The position numbers and the translations under genes are program-made. The notes beneath the pieces were generated by a model. The model was given only the letters and a program-made list of their open reading frames with translations, was not told the origin of the DNA and made no database searches. Positions 19,647-28,877 of a stretch of DNA of 64,000 nucleotides are shown piece after piece. Each line of letters starts with the position of its first letter. Positions within the stretch are counted from its first letter, which is position 1. Location: positions 21,458-85,457 of the forward strand of contig NZ_CAJLKP010000015.1 of assembly GCF_905207245.1 (NCBI RefSeq), given 5' to 3'. The stretch is from an uncultured Bacteroides sp. (GTDB lineage: Bacteria; Bacteroidota; Bacteroidia; Bacteroidales; Bacteroidaceae).

Positions 19647-19682
19647 TCCTGTTTTTTACGTGGTGTTCTAGAATACACGACC
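19647..19682 (-). promoter_or_regulatory. Candidate preQ1-I riboswitch before yhhQ
   Basis: Minus-strand leader: stem CGTG (19676-19679) / CACG (19659-19662) encloses a loop with TTCTAG and ending ACAC, followed by the A-rich tail TAAAAAACAGGA that runs into the start codon. This layout and the loop text are very close to the class I preQ1 aptamer of B. subtilis (loop TTCTAG..ACAC, tail AAAAAAC). Loop TTCT could pair with AGGA and hide the ribosome binding site. The stem is short (4 bp), so covariation or binding data are needed. Confidence 0.6.
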
Positions 19683-20268
19683 GCTATCCACGGCATCATA
19701 CATTTTTAATCCGGATACAAAGATACGATAAGTTTCCAAAATCGGCAAATAATATACTTTTTAACGAAAAGAAGAGAATATATGACTCTATCCATCACCT
19801 CATTTACTTCATATCAGAGAGGTGATTTTGTTAACAAACTTTAAACGCTTTCTAAAAACAAAGAAATAAACAAACACAAAAAGCAATAAAAATAAGTCTA
19901 AACTCCTAATATACAACATCATAAACCATTATCAATATATTTTTCAAAAATGCAAGCCAGTTGCATCTAAATCTTCATTTTATTCACGCAACTTTCTTAA
20001 GCAAAGAAAACTATATATAACAGAGTTTAATATATACCTTTAACTATTTTAAATGAAGAAAATACAAATTATATTTGGAGTAGCAATATCAGAACAATAC
20101 ATGAAACAACTTCTGACTTAAAACGCTGAAATACCTTATTTATAATATTAACCTTAGAAAAACAATTGCTTATGAGAAAAGAATCAATGACCTAAGACAT
20201 TCTATTGTCCATCTCACTATCTAATTTATTCAAATCCCAATTTAGCTTTAAACAAAAATCATCAAATC
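19683..20268. promoter_or_regulatory. Intergenic region with susC promoter and long leader
   Basis: An AT-rich stretch between divergent yhhQ and susC. A -7 match TATATTTG lies at 20070-20077 on the plus strand, which would give susC a leader of about 185 nt, long enough for post-transcriptional control. No strong -33 TTTG or further ORF was seen. Confidence 0.4.
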
Positions 20269-23200
20269 ATGAATGAAAATCGCGCACGAGGAACACTGCA
20301 TAACAAAATCCTCACAACCATTGCCATTGTAGCCTTACTAATAGGAAGCAATACCACTCTGGCAATCGAAACAAATTCAGAAGGTTTATCCGGAATTGCA
20401 GAACAATTGCAATCACAAGTTGCCAATGGTGTAGTAATAGACCAAATGGGCGACCCCGTCATTGGAGCAAGTGTTCTGGAAAAAGGGACAACCAATGGTA
20501 TCATTACCAATATAGATGGTAAATTCTCGCTTTCCGTGAAAAGAGATGCTATTTTGGTAATCTCTTATATCGGTTATAAAACGCAGGAAGTAAAAGTAGC
20601 TCCAAATATGAGAATAACCTTGATAGAAGATGCCGAGCTACTGGAAGAAGTTGTAGTAGTTGGTTATGGAGTTCAAAAAAAGAAGCTGGTTACCGGTGCT
20701 ACTGTACAAGTAAAAGGAACCGATATTGCTAAACTAAATACAACAGATGTATTAGGAGGTCTACAAAGCCAGGCTCCTGGCGTAAACATCACTTCAAACG
20801 GAGGTTTTCTAGGACAAGGATTTAAAGTTAATATCCGCGGTTTGGGAACTAATGGAAATTATTCTCCTTTATATGTAGTAGATGGAGTAGTCAATGGTAG
20901 TATCGACGGGCTTAGTCCTGCTGACGTCGAATCTATAGACGTTTTAAAAGATGCCGCGTCTGCTGCTATTTACGGTTCGCGTGCCGCCAACGGAGTTATT
21001 CTTATCACTACCAAACAAGGTAAAGCTGGTAATTTTGAAGCTAGTTATGATGGCTATTACGGCATTCAGAATCTTCCCAAAATTGCTACCATGCTAAACG
21101 CTAAAGAATACATGATGATAGAGGACGAAATGCATATGATGGATGGCACCCCACTCCTGAGTTGGGAGAAATGGCTAACGGCGGCTGATTATAAAGCCAT
21201 CCAGGAAGGGACCTGGAATGGGACCAACTGGATAAAGGAGATATTAAATAATGACGCTCCGATTCAAAGTCACTCGCTGAATTTTACTGGAGGCACTGAA
21301 CGCTCGAACTTTTCTATCGGCTTTACCTATTTTAATCAGGAAGCCACTATGGGAGCACCTGGTCGTGTTGCTAGTATGGACCGATATAATGCTCGTATCA
21401 ACTCTAACCATATCCTTAAAAAGGTAGGAAACCTCGACGTCCTCAAGATAGGCCAGACACTTAATTACAAATTTCAACAAACGACAGGTTCTTTCGCTAC
21501 TGGTGATATTTACTGGAATGGTACGCGTGACATGTTAACTACTACTCCATTGATGCACGCTTACAATAGTAAGGGAGATTATTACTTATATGATGATGCA
21601 CAAGAAGAAGGATATGGAGAGAATACAACAAATCCAATAGCCTATATGGACTATTATACAAGTCATGCATTAAGTAAAAGCCATTACTTGCAGTCCAGCT
21701 TCTATGCAGAATTACAACCTATCAAGAATTTGCGCATCAAGTCGCAATTCGGATACATTTTATCTGCTTCAAGCTATCGTTCTTATATCCCCAGCTATCG
21801 CCCATTAAGCCAAAGTCTGACCACACAAGATGACAGAGTAACCCAATCTATGTCACTCAATCACCGTTGGTCGTGGGAAAATACAGTTAGTTATAACTTC
21901 AGCATCAAAGATCACCACATTGACGCAGTAATAGGACAAAGTCTTGAGAAATACGGCATGGGCGACTCCATGAGTGCCAATGCAGAAGGTTCAGAATTCT
22001 CTGATTTTGAACATGCCTATCTGAGTAACATAAAATACGATGATAAAAATAAGATTAAAAGTTTAACAGGAACACCCGGTGCCGCAGGACAAATGGCTTC
22101 CTTCTTTGGTCGCATAAACTACAATTATAAAGAAAAGTATATGGCAACAGCTATTATGCGTGCAGACGGGTCCTCTATTTTCGCCCGTGGTCATCGTTGG
22201 GGATACTTTCCATCTTTCTCAGTCGGCTGGGTCATTACAAACGAAAGCTTCATGCCGGACCTCAACTGGCTGGACTTCTTAAAGCTACGCGCATCCTGGG
22301 GACAAAATGGTAATAATGCCGTAAATACTTTTGAGTATATATCACGTATTACTGCCAATAACGGTTATGGAGGTTACTCATTTGGCGATTCCATGGATCA
22401 AGTTTCTATTGGTTCCTACGCATACAAGCTGACAAATCCCGACCTTTCCTGGGAAACTCAGGAACAACTTAATATAGGTATCGATGCACGCTTCTTCAAT
22501 AACCGTCTGGCACTTGAGTTTGATTGGTATAAACGGTTAACCAAAGATTGGCTTATCACCCCACCAGTACTTTATTCATTTGGCTCAAGTCCGGCTGCCG
22601 TTAATGGTGGAGTTATACGCAATACCGGATTTGAAATAGGCCTTCACTGGAATGACAACATAGGCAAAGACTGGAATTATGGTATAAATGTAGCTCCTGC
22701 ATTCAATAAAAACAAAATTACCGAGCTCCCCAATGAAGATGGTATCCTTCATGGTCCTTCAGGTAACTTATGGAATGCATCTGATGAATGTGCTCGTGGA
22801 GAAATAGGGAAACCTTTAGGATATTTCTATGGATACAAAAGCCTTGGCATTTTCCAAAACCAAAAACAAATCGACGAGTATAAAGGAGCTAAAGAAAATG
22901 GAGCTCAGACACAACCTGGTGATGTAATCTGGGCAGACGTTAATAATGACGGAGTGATTAATTCCGAGGATCGTACAGAAATCGGTAATCCCCACCCGGA
23001 TTTCACACTTGGTCTCTCCTTCAATGTCAGTTGGAAGATGATCGACCTCTCTGTTACTACCTATGGAGCTTTTGGTCAGCAAATCTTAAAATGCTATAGG
23101 GATTATGCAAGTTCTCCATTGCAAAACTTCACTACAGACATCCTGGAGCGTTGGCATGGAGAAGGAACCTCCAACAAATTGCCTCGTCTGGCAAGTACCG

Positions 23201-23487
23201 GTGGCAGCAATTGGTCTAAAGTATCTGATATTTATGTAGAAGACGGTGATTACCTCAAAATTAAAAATATCACCATCGGAGTTGATTTCAAGAAGATATT
23301 CAAAAAGATACCTCTGCAACAACTCAGACTTTATGCCACAGTTCAAAACTTATATACCTTCACTGGATACTCTGGAATGGATCCAGAAATCGGTTATGGT
23401 GGCGATTTCGGTTGGGTACAAGGCATAGATTTAGGATATTATCCTGAAGCCCGCACATGTATGATCGGTTTAAATGTCAAATTCTAA
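20269..23487 (+). CDS. SusC-like TonB-dependent outer-membrane glycan transporter
   Basis: 1072 residues. Signal region at about 12-32, carboxypeptidase-like beta domain (GVVIDQMGDPVIGASVLEKG to about 125), TonB-box-like EEVVVVGYG, plug domain (DVLGGLQSQAPGV, YVVDGVV, DVLKDAASAAIYGSRAANGV), then a 22-strand barrel ending in an aromatic-type terminus (NVKF). It imports oligosaccharides with its SusD partner 12 bp downstream. The GH18 in the same operon suggests GlcNAc-containing glycans. Confidence 0.95.
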   Translation: MNENRARGTLHNKILTTIAIVALLIGSNTTLAIETNSEGLSGIAEQLQSQVANGVVIDQMGDPVIGASVLEKGTTNGIITNIDGKFSLSVKRDAILVISYIGYKTQEVKVAPNMRITLIEDAELLEEVVVVGYGVQKKKLVTGATVQVKGTDIAKLNTTDVLGGLQSQAPGVNITSNGGFLGQGFKVNIRGLGTNGNYSPLYVVDGVVNGSIDGLSPADVESIDVLKDAASAAIYGSRAANGVILITTKQGKAGNFEASYDGYYGIQNLPKIATMLNAKEYMMIEDEMHMMDGTPLLSWEKWLTAADYKAIQEGTWNGTNWIKEILNNDAPIQSHSLNFTGGTERSNFSIGFTYFNQEATMGAPGRVASMDRYNARINSNHILKKVGNLDVLKIGQTLNYKFQQTTGSFATGDIYWNGTRDMLTTTPLMHAYNSKGDYYLYDDAQEEGYGENTTNPIAYMDYYTSHALSKSHYLQSSFYAELQPIKNLRIKSQFGYILSASSYRSYIPSYRPLSQSLTTQDDRVTQSMSLNHRWSWENTVSYNFSIKDHHIDAVIGQSLEKYGMGDSMSANAEGSEFSDFEHAYLSNIKYDDKNKIKSLTGTPGAAGQMASFFGRINYNYKEKYMATAIMRADGSSIFARGHRWGYFPSFSVGWVITNESFMPDLNWLDFLKLRASWGQNGNNAVNTFEYISRITANNGYGGYSFGDSMDQVSIGSYAYKLTNPDLSWETQEQLNIGIDARFFNNRLALEFDWYKRLTKDWLITPPVLYSFGSSPAAVNGGVIRNTGFEIGLHWNDNIGKDWNYGINVAPAFNKNKITELPNEDGILHGPSGNLWNASDECARGEIGKPLGYFYGYKSLGIFQNQKQIDEYKGAKENGAQTQPGDVIWADVNNDGVINSEDRTEIGNPHPDFTLGLSFNVSWKMIDLSVTTYGAFGQQILKCYRDYASSPLQNFTTDILERWHGEGTSNKLPRLASTGGSNWSKVSDIYVEDGDYLKIKNITIGVDFKKIFKKIPLQQLRLYATVQNLYTFTGYSGMDPEIGYGGDFGWVQGIDLGYYPEARTCMIGLNVKF

Positions 23488-23499
23488 TAATATGAAAAT

Positions 23500-25302
23500 A
23501 TGAAAAAGTTACTATATTTACTACCAATACTTCTGCTACTCACGTCATGTGAAGATTTCCTTGACACAAAGTTGCTGACAGAGAAAACGACTGAAAACTT
23601 TCCGGAAACAGAGAAAGATGCCAATCAGATGTTGACATCTATCTATGCCAAATTATTATTTGAAGATCCGGAAACTTCCTCTGAGTATTATACTGCTCAA
23701 TTGGCCAGTGATGATTGCTTAGGTGGCAACCTCTCTTATTCAGGCAACTGTGCCACCAACTTCTTACTCTATCAGGGCAACCTGAATAGCAGGCTTGGCA
23801 TATGGGACCGTTGTTATCAACTTATCAATCATGCAAACAATACAATCAACACCCTTGACAATGTAAAAAGTTGGTCAAGTGAAAGTGAACGCCTACGCCA
23901 CTTCGGTGAAGCTTATTTCCTCCGTGCATGGGCCTACTATGAATTAGTAAAAATATTCGGCGGCGTACCACTCCGCACCACAATCGAAGCAGTAAATCTT
24001 CCACGAGCATCCGTTGACGAAGTTTATGCCTTGATTGCATCAGATATCAAAAATGCCATTGAAATGATGCCTAACCGGATATATCCAGCAGGAAATGCCA
24101 TGGCGGGGCATGCCACTAAATACGCAGCAGAAGCATTTGCCGCACGGGTATTCTTATTCTATACCGGACGTTACGATAAAAAGACTCTGCCTTTGACGGA
24201 AGGTGAAATCACAAAGGAGCAGATCATCAAATGGTTGGAAGACTGCATAAATAACTCCGGACACGCCCTTGTTTCCGATCAACGCAATCTATGGGCTTAC
24301 ACAAATTCCGCCACCAATAGCAGTACATCCCAGAAGCAATATTCATATGCAGTAAAACATAAACTTGCCTGGGAGGGTAATTCTTCTATTGAAACACTAT
24401 TCGCCAATAAGCATAATCTGACTTCCACATGGACGTACACATGGTTCGCCAATACCTGTGCAATGTTCTACTCCCCATCGGGTGATGACGCTGACTGGAA
24501 AAATGAAAGTTATCCATTTAACTTTGGCTGGGGAGCAGGTCCGGTATCTCCCGGTATGGTACAGGATTGGAAAGAGTGGTCCAATAAACAAACATTCCTG
24601 GATGGATATACTGAAGACCCTCGAATTTCCGGTTCTATCTGGTCCTACAAAGCTATGGACCCCAACAACGAAGGCAATATATTAGGCGACTTCCGGTTAG
24701 ATGATTCTGAACCTGCGTATACCGTTTCTTACCGTTACTATGAGCAAACCGGATATTTCAACAAGAAATACATCAATATTAATGCGTATAATAGCAATGG
24801 AGTGCTCGAAGCTTTCGGAAAAACATTACATCCGGGCATATCCAGCCAAACGTCTCCACAGTTATTGAACATTGCCGACCTCATCCACATCCGTTTTGCA
24901 GATGTGCTGCTGATGCACTCCGAGTTGACGGGCGATGCAACAGGTCTGAATAAAGTACGCCAGCGCTCACACCTGGCTCCTGTTTCATACACATTGGACG
25001 CACTTAAGCAGGAACGCCGCTGGGAGTTTGCTTTTGAATCAATACGTTGGTGGGATATGCTCCGTTGGTCCGGACCTTCTCTGGAAGAGGCGGGAAATGC
25101 CTTAAACCGTCAGACAGGATTTGATATCATCAATGCAGCAGCTATCGTACCAATGGTGAAATACGACTATAAGAAACGTTTGCAGGCAACTCAAGGTTAT
25201 TGGCCTATACCCCAAATTGAAATCGACCGTTCCAATGGTATGCTGGAACAAAATCCCGGCTGGGGCCCTGAAGCACAATTCAGTGATTGGACAAAAATGT
25301 AA
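23500..25302 (+). CDS. SusD-like glycan-binding lipoprotein
   Basis: 600 residues with lipobox LLTSC. Family marks are CEDFLDTKLL, the TPR-rich helices (LRHFGEAYFLRAWAYYELVKIFGGVPLR) and the C-terminal RWEFAFESIRWWDMLRW plus WPIPQIEIDRS. It forms the lid of the SusC channel at the cell surface. The spacing of 12 bp to SusC and 22 bp to the next gene indicates one operon. Confidence 0.95.
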   Translation: MKKLLYLLPILLLLTSCEDFLDTKLLTEKTTENFPETEKDANQMLTSIYAKLLFEDPETSSEYYTAQLASDDCLGGNLSYSGNCATNFLLYQGNLNSRLGIWDRCYQLINHANNTINTLDNVKSWSSESERLRHFGEAYFLRAWAYYELVKIFGGVPLRTTIEAVNLPRASVDEVYALIASDIKNAIEMMPNRIYPAGNAMAGHATKYAAEAFAARVFLFYTGRYDKKTLPLTEGEITKEQIIKWLEDCINNSGHALVSDQRNLWAYTNSATNSSTSQKQYSYAVKHKLAWEGNSSIETLFANKHNLTSTWTYTWFANTCAMFYSPSGDDADWKNESYPFNFGWGAGPVSPGMVQDWKEWSNKQTFLDGYTEDPRISGSIWSYKAMDPNNEGNILGDFRLDDSEPAYTVSYRYYEQTGYFNKKYININAYNSNGVLEAFGKTLHPGISSQTSPQLLNIADLIHIRFADVLLMHSELTGDATGLNKVRQRSHLAPVSYTLDALKQERRWEFAFESIRWWDMLRWSGPSLEEAGNALNRQTGFDIINAAAIVPMVKYDYKKRLQATQGYWPIPQIEIDRSNGMLEQNPGWGPEAQFSDWTKM

Positions 25303-25324
25303 TGCCATTTAAAATCTCAATGAT

Positions 25325-26230
25325 ATGAAAACATTAAAAGCAATACTATTATTACTCGCAGCAATGGCTATAGTCACAGCTTGCGATCCTATGGAAGATG
25401 AATCTTTACGCGATAAATACGTCACGAATGCAGGAGATCCTATCAGTAAAGAAGAATTAACCTCTATATTATCTGTCACACAGCCTATCCCCAATCAAGA
25501 TGATGCTGTAGAAGGAGATCAATATGTGGTACTCAAAAACAGTCGTCCCGAATTAGGAGGAGTCTGGCACTATGGAATCGGCACCAAAATCACCGGTAGC
25601 GACAATGATACCATCATATATGGTGCCAATGGAACCTATGAAATATACTATGAAGCAATCTCCAATGGCAAGATTGTAACCAGCGATATTTTCACCGTGA
25701 ATGTAACCAATGTATTTGACGAGTGGATGGGCATCTTTACCGGAGCCAAAGACAAAGCGGACGCTGATGCAACCAAAGCATGGGGATTCCGTGAAGTAAA
25801 ATGGGGTTCAGTCTGCAACATGGGAGCACATGGCGGATGGAAATATACCAGTTCAGGATATACTCCGGAATCTAATTTTGCATGGTGGGGATCAGTAAAT
25901 CTTGCACAGGCAGGAGATCAGAAGATAGTATTCGAAATACAGGGAACCAAAGTGAAGACTTATGACAAGAGTGGCAATCTGATGAACGAAGGAACATTTG
26001 GCTTCGACCGCGACCAACCAGAAACATTGGTTCAAGGCAGACTGACAACCAATATCCCCGTTATCGGAAGCAATTATGATGATCTTGGTCAGAAAAAAGG
26101 CAGCGAAAATGTCTTCTGGATACTTACATTGACTGATGAGTATATCACACTGTATCATCCGCAAAAATATACAGGTGGAGGTGACTGGGACGACTATGGT
26201 TGGTATGTATATTATGAATCCAAAGAATAA
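25325..26230 (+). CDS. Surface glycan-binding lipoprotein in SusE/F position
   Basis: 301 residues with lipobox VTAC (MKTLKAILLLLAAMAIVTAC). The early part has an Ig-like/PKD-like feel (GGVWHYGIGTKITGSDNDTI); the later part is Trp-rich (HGGWKYTSSG, AWWGSVNLA, GGDWDDYGWYVYY), as expected for a glycan-binding face. Its place between SusD and the GH18 supports a surface binding role. No precise family was recognised. Confidence 0.75.
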   Translation: MKTLKAILLLLAAMAIVTACDPMEDESLRDKYVTNAGDPISKEELTSILSVTQPIPNQDDAVEGDQYVVLKNSRPELGGVWHYGIGTKITGSDNDTIIYGANGTYEIYYEAISNGKIVTSDIFTVNVTNVFDEWMGIFTGAKDKADADATKAWGFREVKWGSVCNMGAHGGWKYTSSGYTPESNFAWWGSVNLAQAGDQKIVFEIQGTKVKTYDKSGNLMNEGTFGFDRDQPETLVQGRLTTNIPVIGSNYDDLGQKKGSENVFWILTLTDEYITLYHPQKYTGGGDWDDYGWYVYYESKE

Positions 26231-26236
26231 TGCCTT

Positions 26237-28108
26237 ATGAAAAAGATAATATTTATTGCAATAGCTATTATGTTGGGCCTTAGTGCCTGTCACGACGATG
26301 ACTATATAACCGGTGTACCAAGTTTTGGTCCTCCGGAAGTGAACACCATGGCCGAGAAAGTAAATGGGCGCATTGCATTAGGCTATGTAACCTACTATGG
26401 TACAGCGCTTCCCGACCCAACTTACATGACACATATCAATTATGCTTTCGCCGAACTTTATGTGAAGAGCAATGTCTATCAGAAGTTTGACTTGCAAGGT
26501 AACAGAGAACGTTTCGATCAGGTGAAGAAACTGAAGGCAAGGAATAGCGATTTAAAGATATTACTCTCTTTTACAAATAGCGTTTCTAACTCCGGCAATT
26601 CTCAGGACGGAGGTTTCTCCGCCTTGGCGAAGAGTCCGGAGATGCGCAAACAATTCGCTCAGGATTGCAAAAAGTTTGTCCAGCAAGAAGGCATCGACGG
26701 CATTGACATTGACTGGGAATTTCCCGGTATGACCTTCGGTAGCAATGCTTATGACGAACTGGTTGATGTGGAGAATTTCACTCTGCTCATGAAAGATTTG
26801 CGTGAGACGTTGGGAAGCAGTATTTTGCTGACCTATGCCGGATATTGCAAAAACAAGCAACCCCAAGGAGCAGGATGGAAATACATTGATGTAAAAGCTG
26901 TAGACCCCTATGTGGATTTCGTCAATATCATGACGTACGACCTCGTCGGAGCTCCCGGGCATCAATCACCACTGAACAAACCAAGCGCCTCCTGGGATTG
27001 CAAACGTTCCGTTGACGAATACCTGAATGCCGGCGTACCAGCCAGCAAGTTAGTTCTCGGTATCCCATTCTACGGAAGAGCGCATTTCAACAGCGGTGGT
27101 TCCGTCAACTACAAAGACATCGTCAACTTAAGCGAAAGCAGCGGATATGTCATCGACAACTGGGATGCAGAAGGCAGCGTTCCATACGTCACCAAAGACG
27201 GAGTATTCTATTGCGGCTATGACAATCCCAGAAGCATCGCCGCAAAAGGCGAATGGCTTTTAGGATTAGGCATGAAAGGCATGATGTTCTGGGACTACGA
27301 CGGCGATGACAGCAAAGGAACATTGCGCAACGCTCTTTGGAATGCAGTGATGAAAAACGATTCGGACCCCGGATTGAATGAATTCCTAAACAATTCAGAA
27401 GGCTACAAAGCACTCGTTGCCAACTGTGAAAAGATGATTAGTAGCGGCCAGTATATGGCGGGTACGTTGATAGAGGAAACCACATCCTATCCCAATTACG
27501 AAGGATACCCAGTGAAACTATACGAATATACAACCGGTAAAGACGCTCAAACCGGCGTAGCCAAAAAAGGAATGGTGTACATGCTCAATCCCACAGCCGA
27601 AAAGCTTGCAACCTGGATTGCCACCGCAGTATGGAAAACCAAGAACAGCGCTGATACAGATGCAATGGCAACCGTGCTGAAACATATACAAGGCCAGTCG
27701 GGAGCTCAGTTCCCCGTCTGCGGCATTGTATATGAGGATATGAGTGGTACCGGATACTACCCTTACCTCTTCAAGGACGGTGTAACCGTATATGCAGCAG
27801 ACAAGTCCAAATGGGCTACTGAAGACCCGACACACCCCGGAAACTACAGTTGCACCGACGACCAACTCAACTACGCTGTCAAAGTAACCAACAGTGACTT
27901 AAATACATATACCGGTAAATATGCCCGCATTTGCGGCACCCTCCGCGAAGAATATACAGCAAACGGCGGTACCGTTGCCGTAGGGACGAGCGATTCACAG
28001 GAAACCCGCAATCTGAAGTGGCTCGATGTTGTCCGCGATCTCTATAAGGAAGCCTGGAACTCCGGTGAGAATAAACTCATCACAGCATGGGCCAAGGCCA
28101 ACCTATAA
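26237..28108 (+). CDS. GH18 chitinase-like lipoprotein
   Basis: 623 residues with lipobox LSAC. The barrel has the GH18 signature DGIDIDWEFPG (DxxDxDxE; the Glu is the proton donor), plus NIMTYDLVGAPG and GMMFWDYDGD. GH18 enzymes cleave beta-1,4 GlcNAc linkages by substrate-assisted retention. The DIDWE form favours chitinase over endo-beta-N-acetylglucosaminidase, but EndoS-like action is possible. After about residue 380 there is a further region of about 240 residues that I do not recognise. It ends the SusCD operon, 6 bp after the surface protein gene. Confidence 0.88.
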   Translation: MKKIIFIAIAIMLGLSACHDDDYITGVPSFGPPEVNTMAEKVNGRIALGYVTYYGTALPDPTYMTHINYAFAELYVKSNVYQKFDLQGNRERFDQVKKLKARNSDLKILLSFTNSVSNSGNSQDGGFSALAKSPEMRKQFAQDCKKFVQQEGIDGIDIDWEFPGMTFGSNAYDELVDVENFTLLMKDLRETLGSSILLTYAGYCKNKQPQGAGWKYIDVKAVDPYVDFVNIMTYDLVGAPGHQSPLNKPSASWDCKRSVDEYLNAGVPASKLVLGIPFYGRAHFNSGGSVNYKDIVNLSESSGYVIDNWDAEGSVPYVTKDGVFYCGYDNPRSIAAKGEWLLGLGMKGMMFWDYDGDDSKGTLRNALWNAVMKNDSDPGLNEFLNNSEGYKALVANCEKMISSGQYMAGTLIEETTSYPNYEGYPVKLYEYTTGKDAQTGVAKKGMVYMLNPTAEKLATWIATAVWKTKNSADTDAMATVLKHIQGQSGAQFPVCGIVYEDMSGTGYYPYLFKDGVTVYAADKSKWATEDPTHPGNYSCTDDQLNYAVKVTNSDLNTYTGKYARICGTLREEYTANGGTVAVGTSDSQETRNLKWLDVVRDLYKEAWNSGENKLITAWAKANL

Positions 28109-28130
28109 CACTCTAACTTAACACCAATAC

Positions 28131-28212
28131 AGGAGGTTGTTCCGCTATCCGAATGATTTTGCGATCTTCATTCATAAGCGAAAAGAAATATATAAAAAAG
28201 GAACAACCTCCT
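28131..28212. repeat. Perfect 13-bp inverted repeat with 56-nt loop
   Basis: AGGAGGTTGTTCC (28131-28143) and its exact reverse complement (28200-28212) flank an AT-rich loop, in the 136-bp gap between the GH18 and DUF4369-like genes. It could attenuate read-through into the next set. One arm carries a consensus-like AGGAGG, which would be hidden when paired. Confidence 0.6.
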
Positions 28213-28244
28213 TATTCCAAAAGATAACAGAAAAACATACCGAT

Positions 28245-28877
28245 ATGAATAAACATTTCTTTTATCTTACGATATTATTATTTATCATCAGCGGCTGCCA
28301 CACGGCGGACAGAAAAATGATGAATATCGAAGGAGCGATTTCTTCGGATCACAACGAGCAGATCATTTATCTGGTTCCCCGTCCTCATCCTATTCCCGAG
28401 ACAGTAGATTCCGCTTATATCACAAACGGCACCTTCTCCTTTTCCATTCCGGCAGATTCTTCCATCTATGATATTACTATCAGCCGGCGGGCGAATGCTT
28501 ACGTACAACGCCTGCTCATCATAGCAGAAGAAGGAACGCTACACGTCAACATGGGCGCAAACAGTTCCGGCACCGGCACTCCACTCAACAACCAATTGCA
28601 ACATTGGAAAGAATTAATGGAAACCGCCGGGGAAAAAGCGGCCCTACTATCACAAGAAATCAATAAGCATAAAGGAAACGATACAATTACAGCAACCTTG
28701 AAGAAACAGCGGGAAAGCATCTACGAAAGTTTTGGCGACTCTACCTTCTGTTTCATCAAACAGAATATGAATCCATTGGGAGGATACTTATTCGTGACTC
28801 TCGAAAGCATGTTCAATGAACAGCAAACCGGTGAATTAAAGGAACTTGGAATAGAAAAATGGAGGCCCGCACCATGA
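28245..28877 (+). CDS. DUF4369-like lipoprotein
   Basis: 210 residues. The start at 28245 is chosen over the ATG at 28137 because it begins a lipoprotein signal (MNKHFFYLTILLFIISGC) and lies outside the inverted repeat. The N-terminal beta domain (NIEGAISSDHNEQIIYLVP) resembles the beta-rich domain that precedes thioredoxin domains in Bacteroides lipoproteins, but here no thioredoxin domain follows. Its stop overlaps the next start (ATGA). Confidence 0.75.
   Translation: MNKHFFYLTILLFIISGCHTADRKMMNIEGAISSDHNEQIIYLVPRPHPIPETVDSAYITNGTFSFSIPADSSIYDITISRRANAYVQRLLIIAEEGTLHVNMGANSSGTGTPLNNQLQHWKELMETAGEKAALLSQEINKHKGNDTITATLKKQRESIYESFGDSTFCFIKQNMNPLGGYLFVTLESMFNEQQTGELKELGIEKWRPAP

Noticed and set aside
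26237..28108. Endo-beta-N-acetylglucosaminidase (EndoF/H type) call for the GH18
   Set aside because: The motif DGIDIDWE is chitinase-like rather than the DxxDxD-E form typical of EndoF/H, though activity on N-glycans is not excluded.
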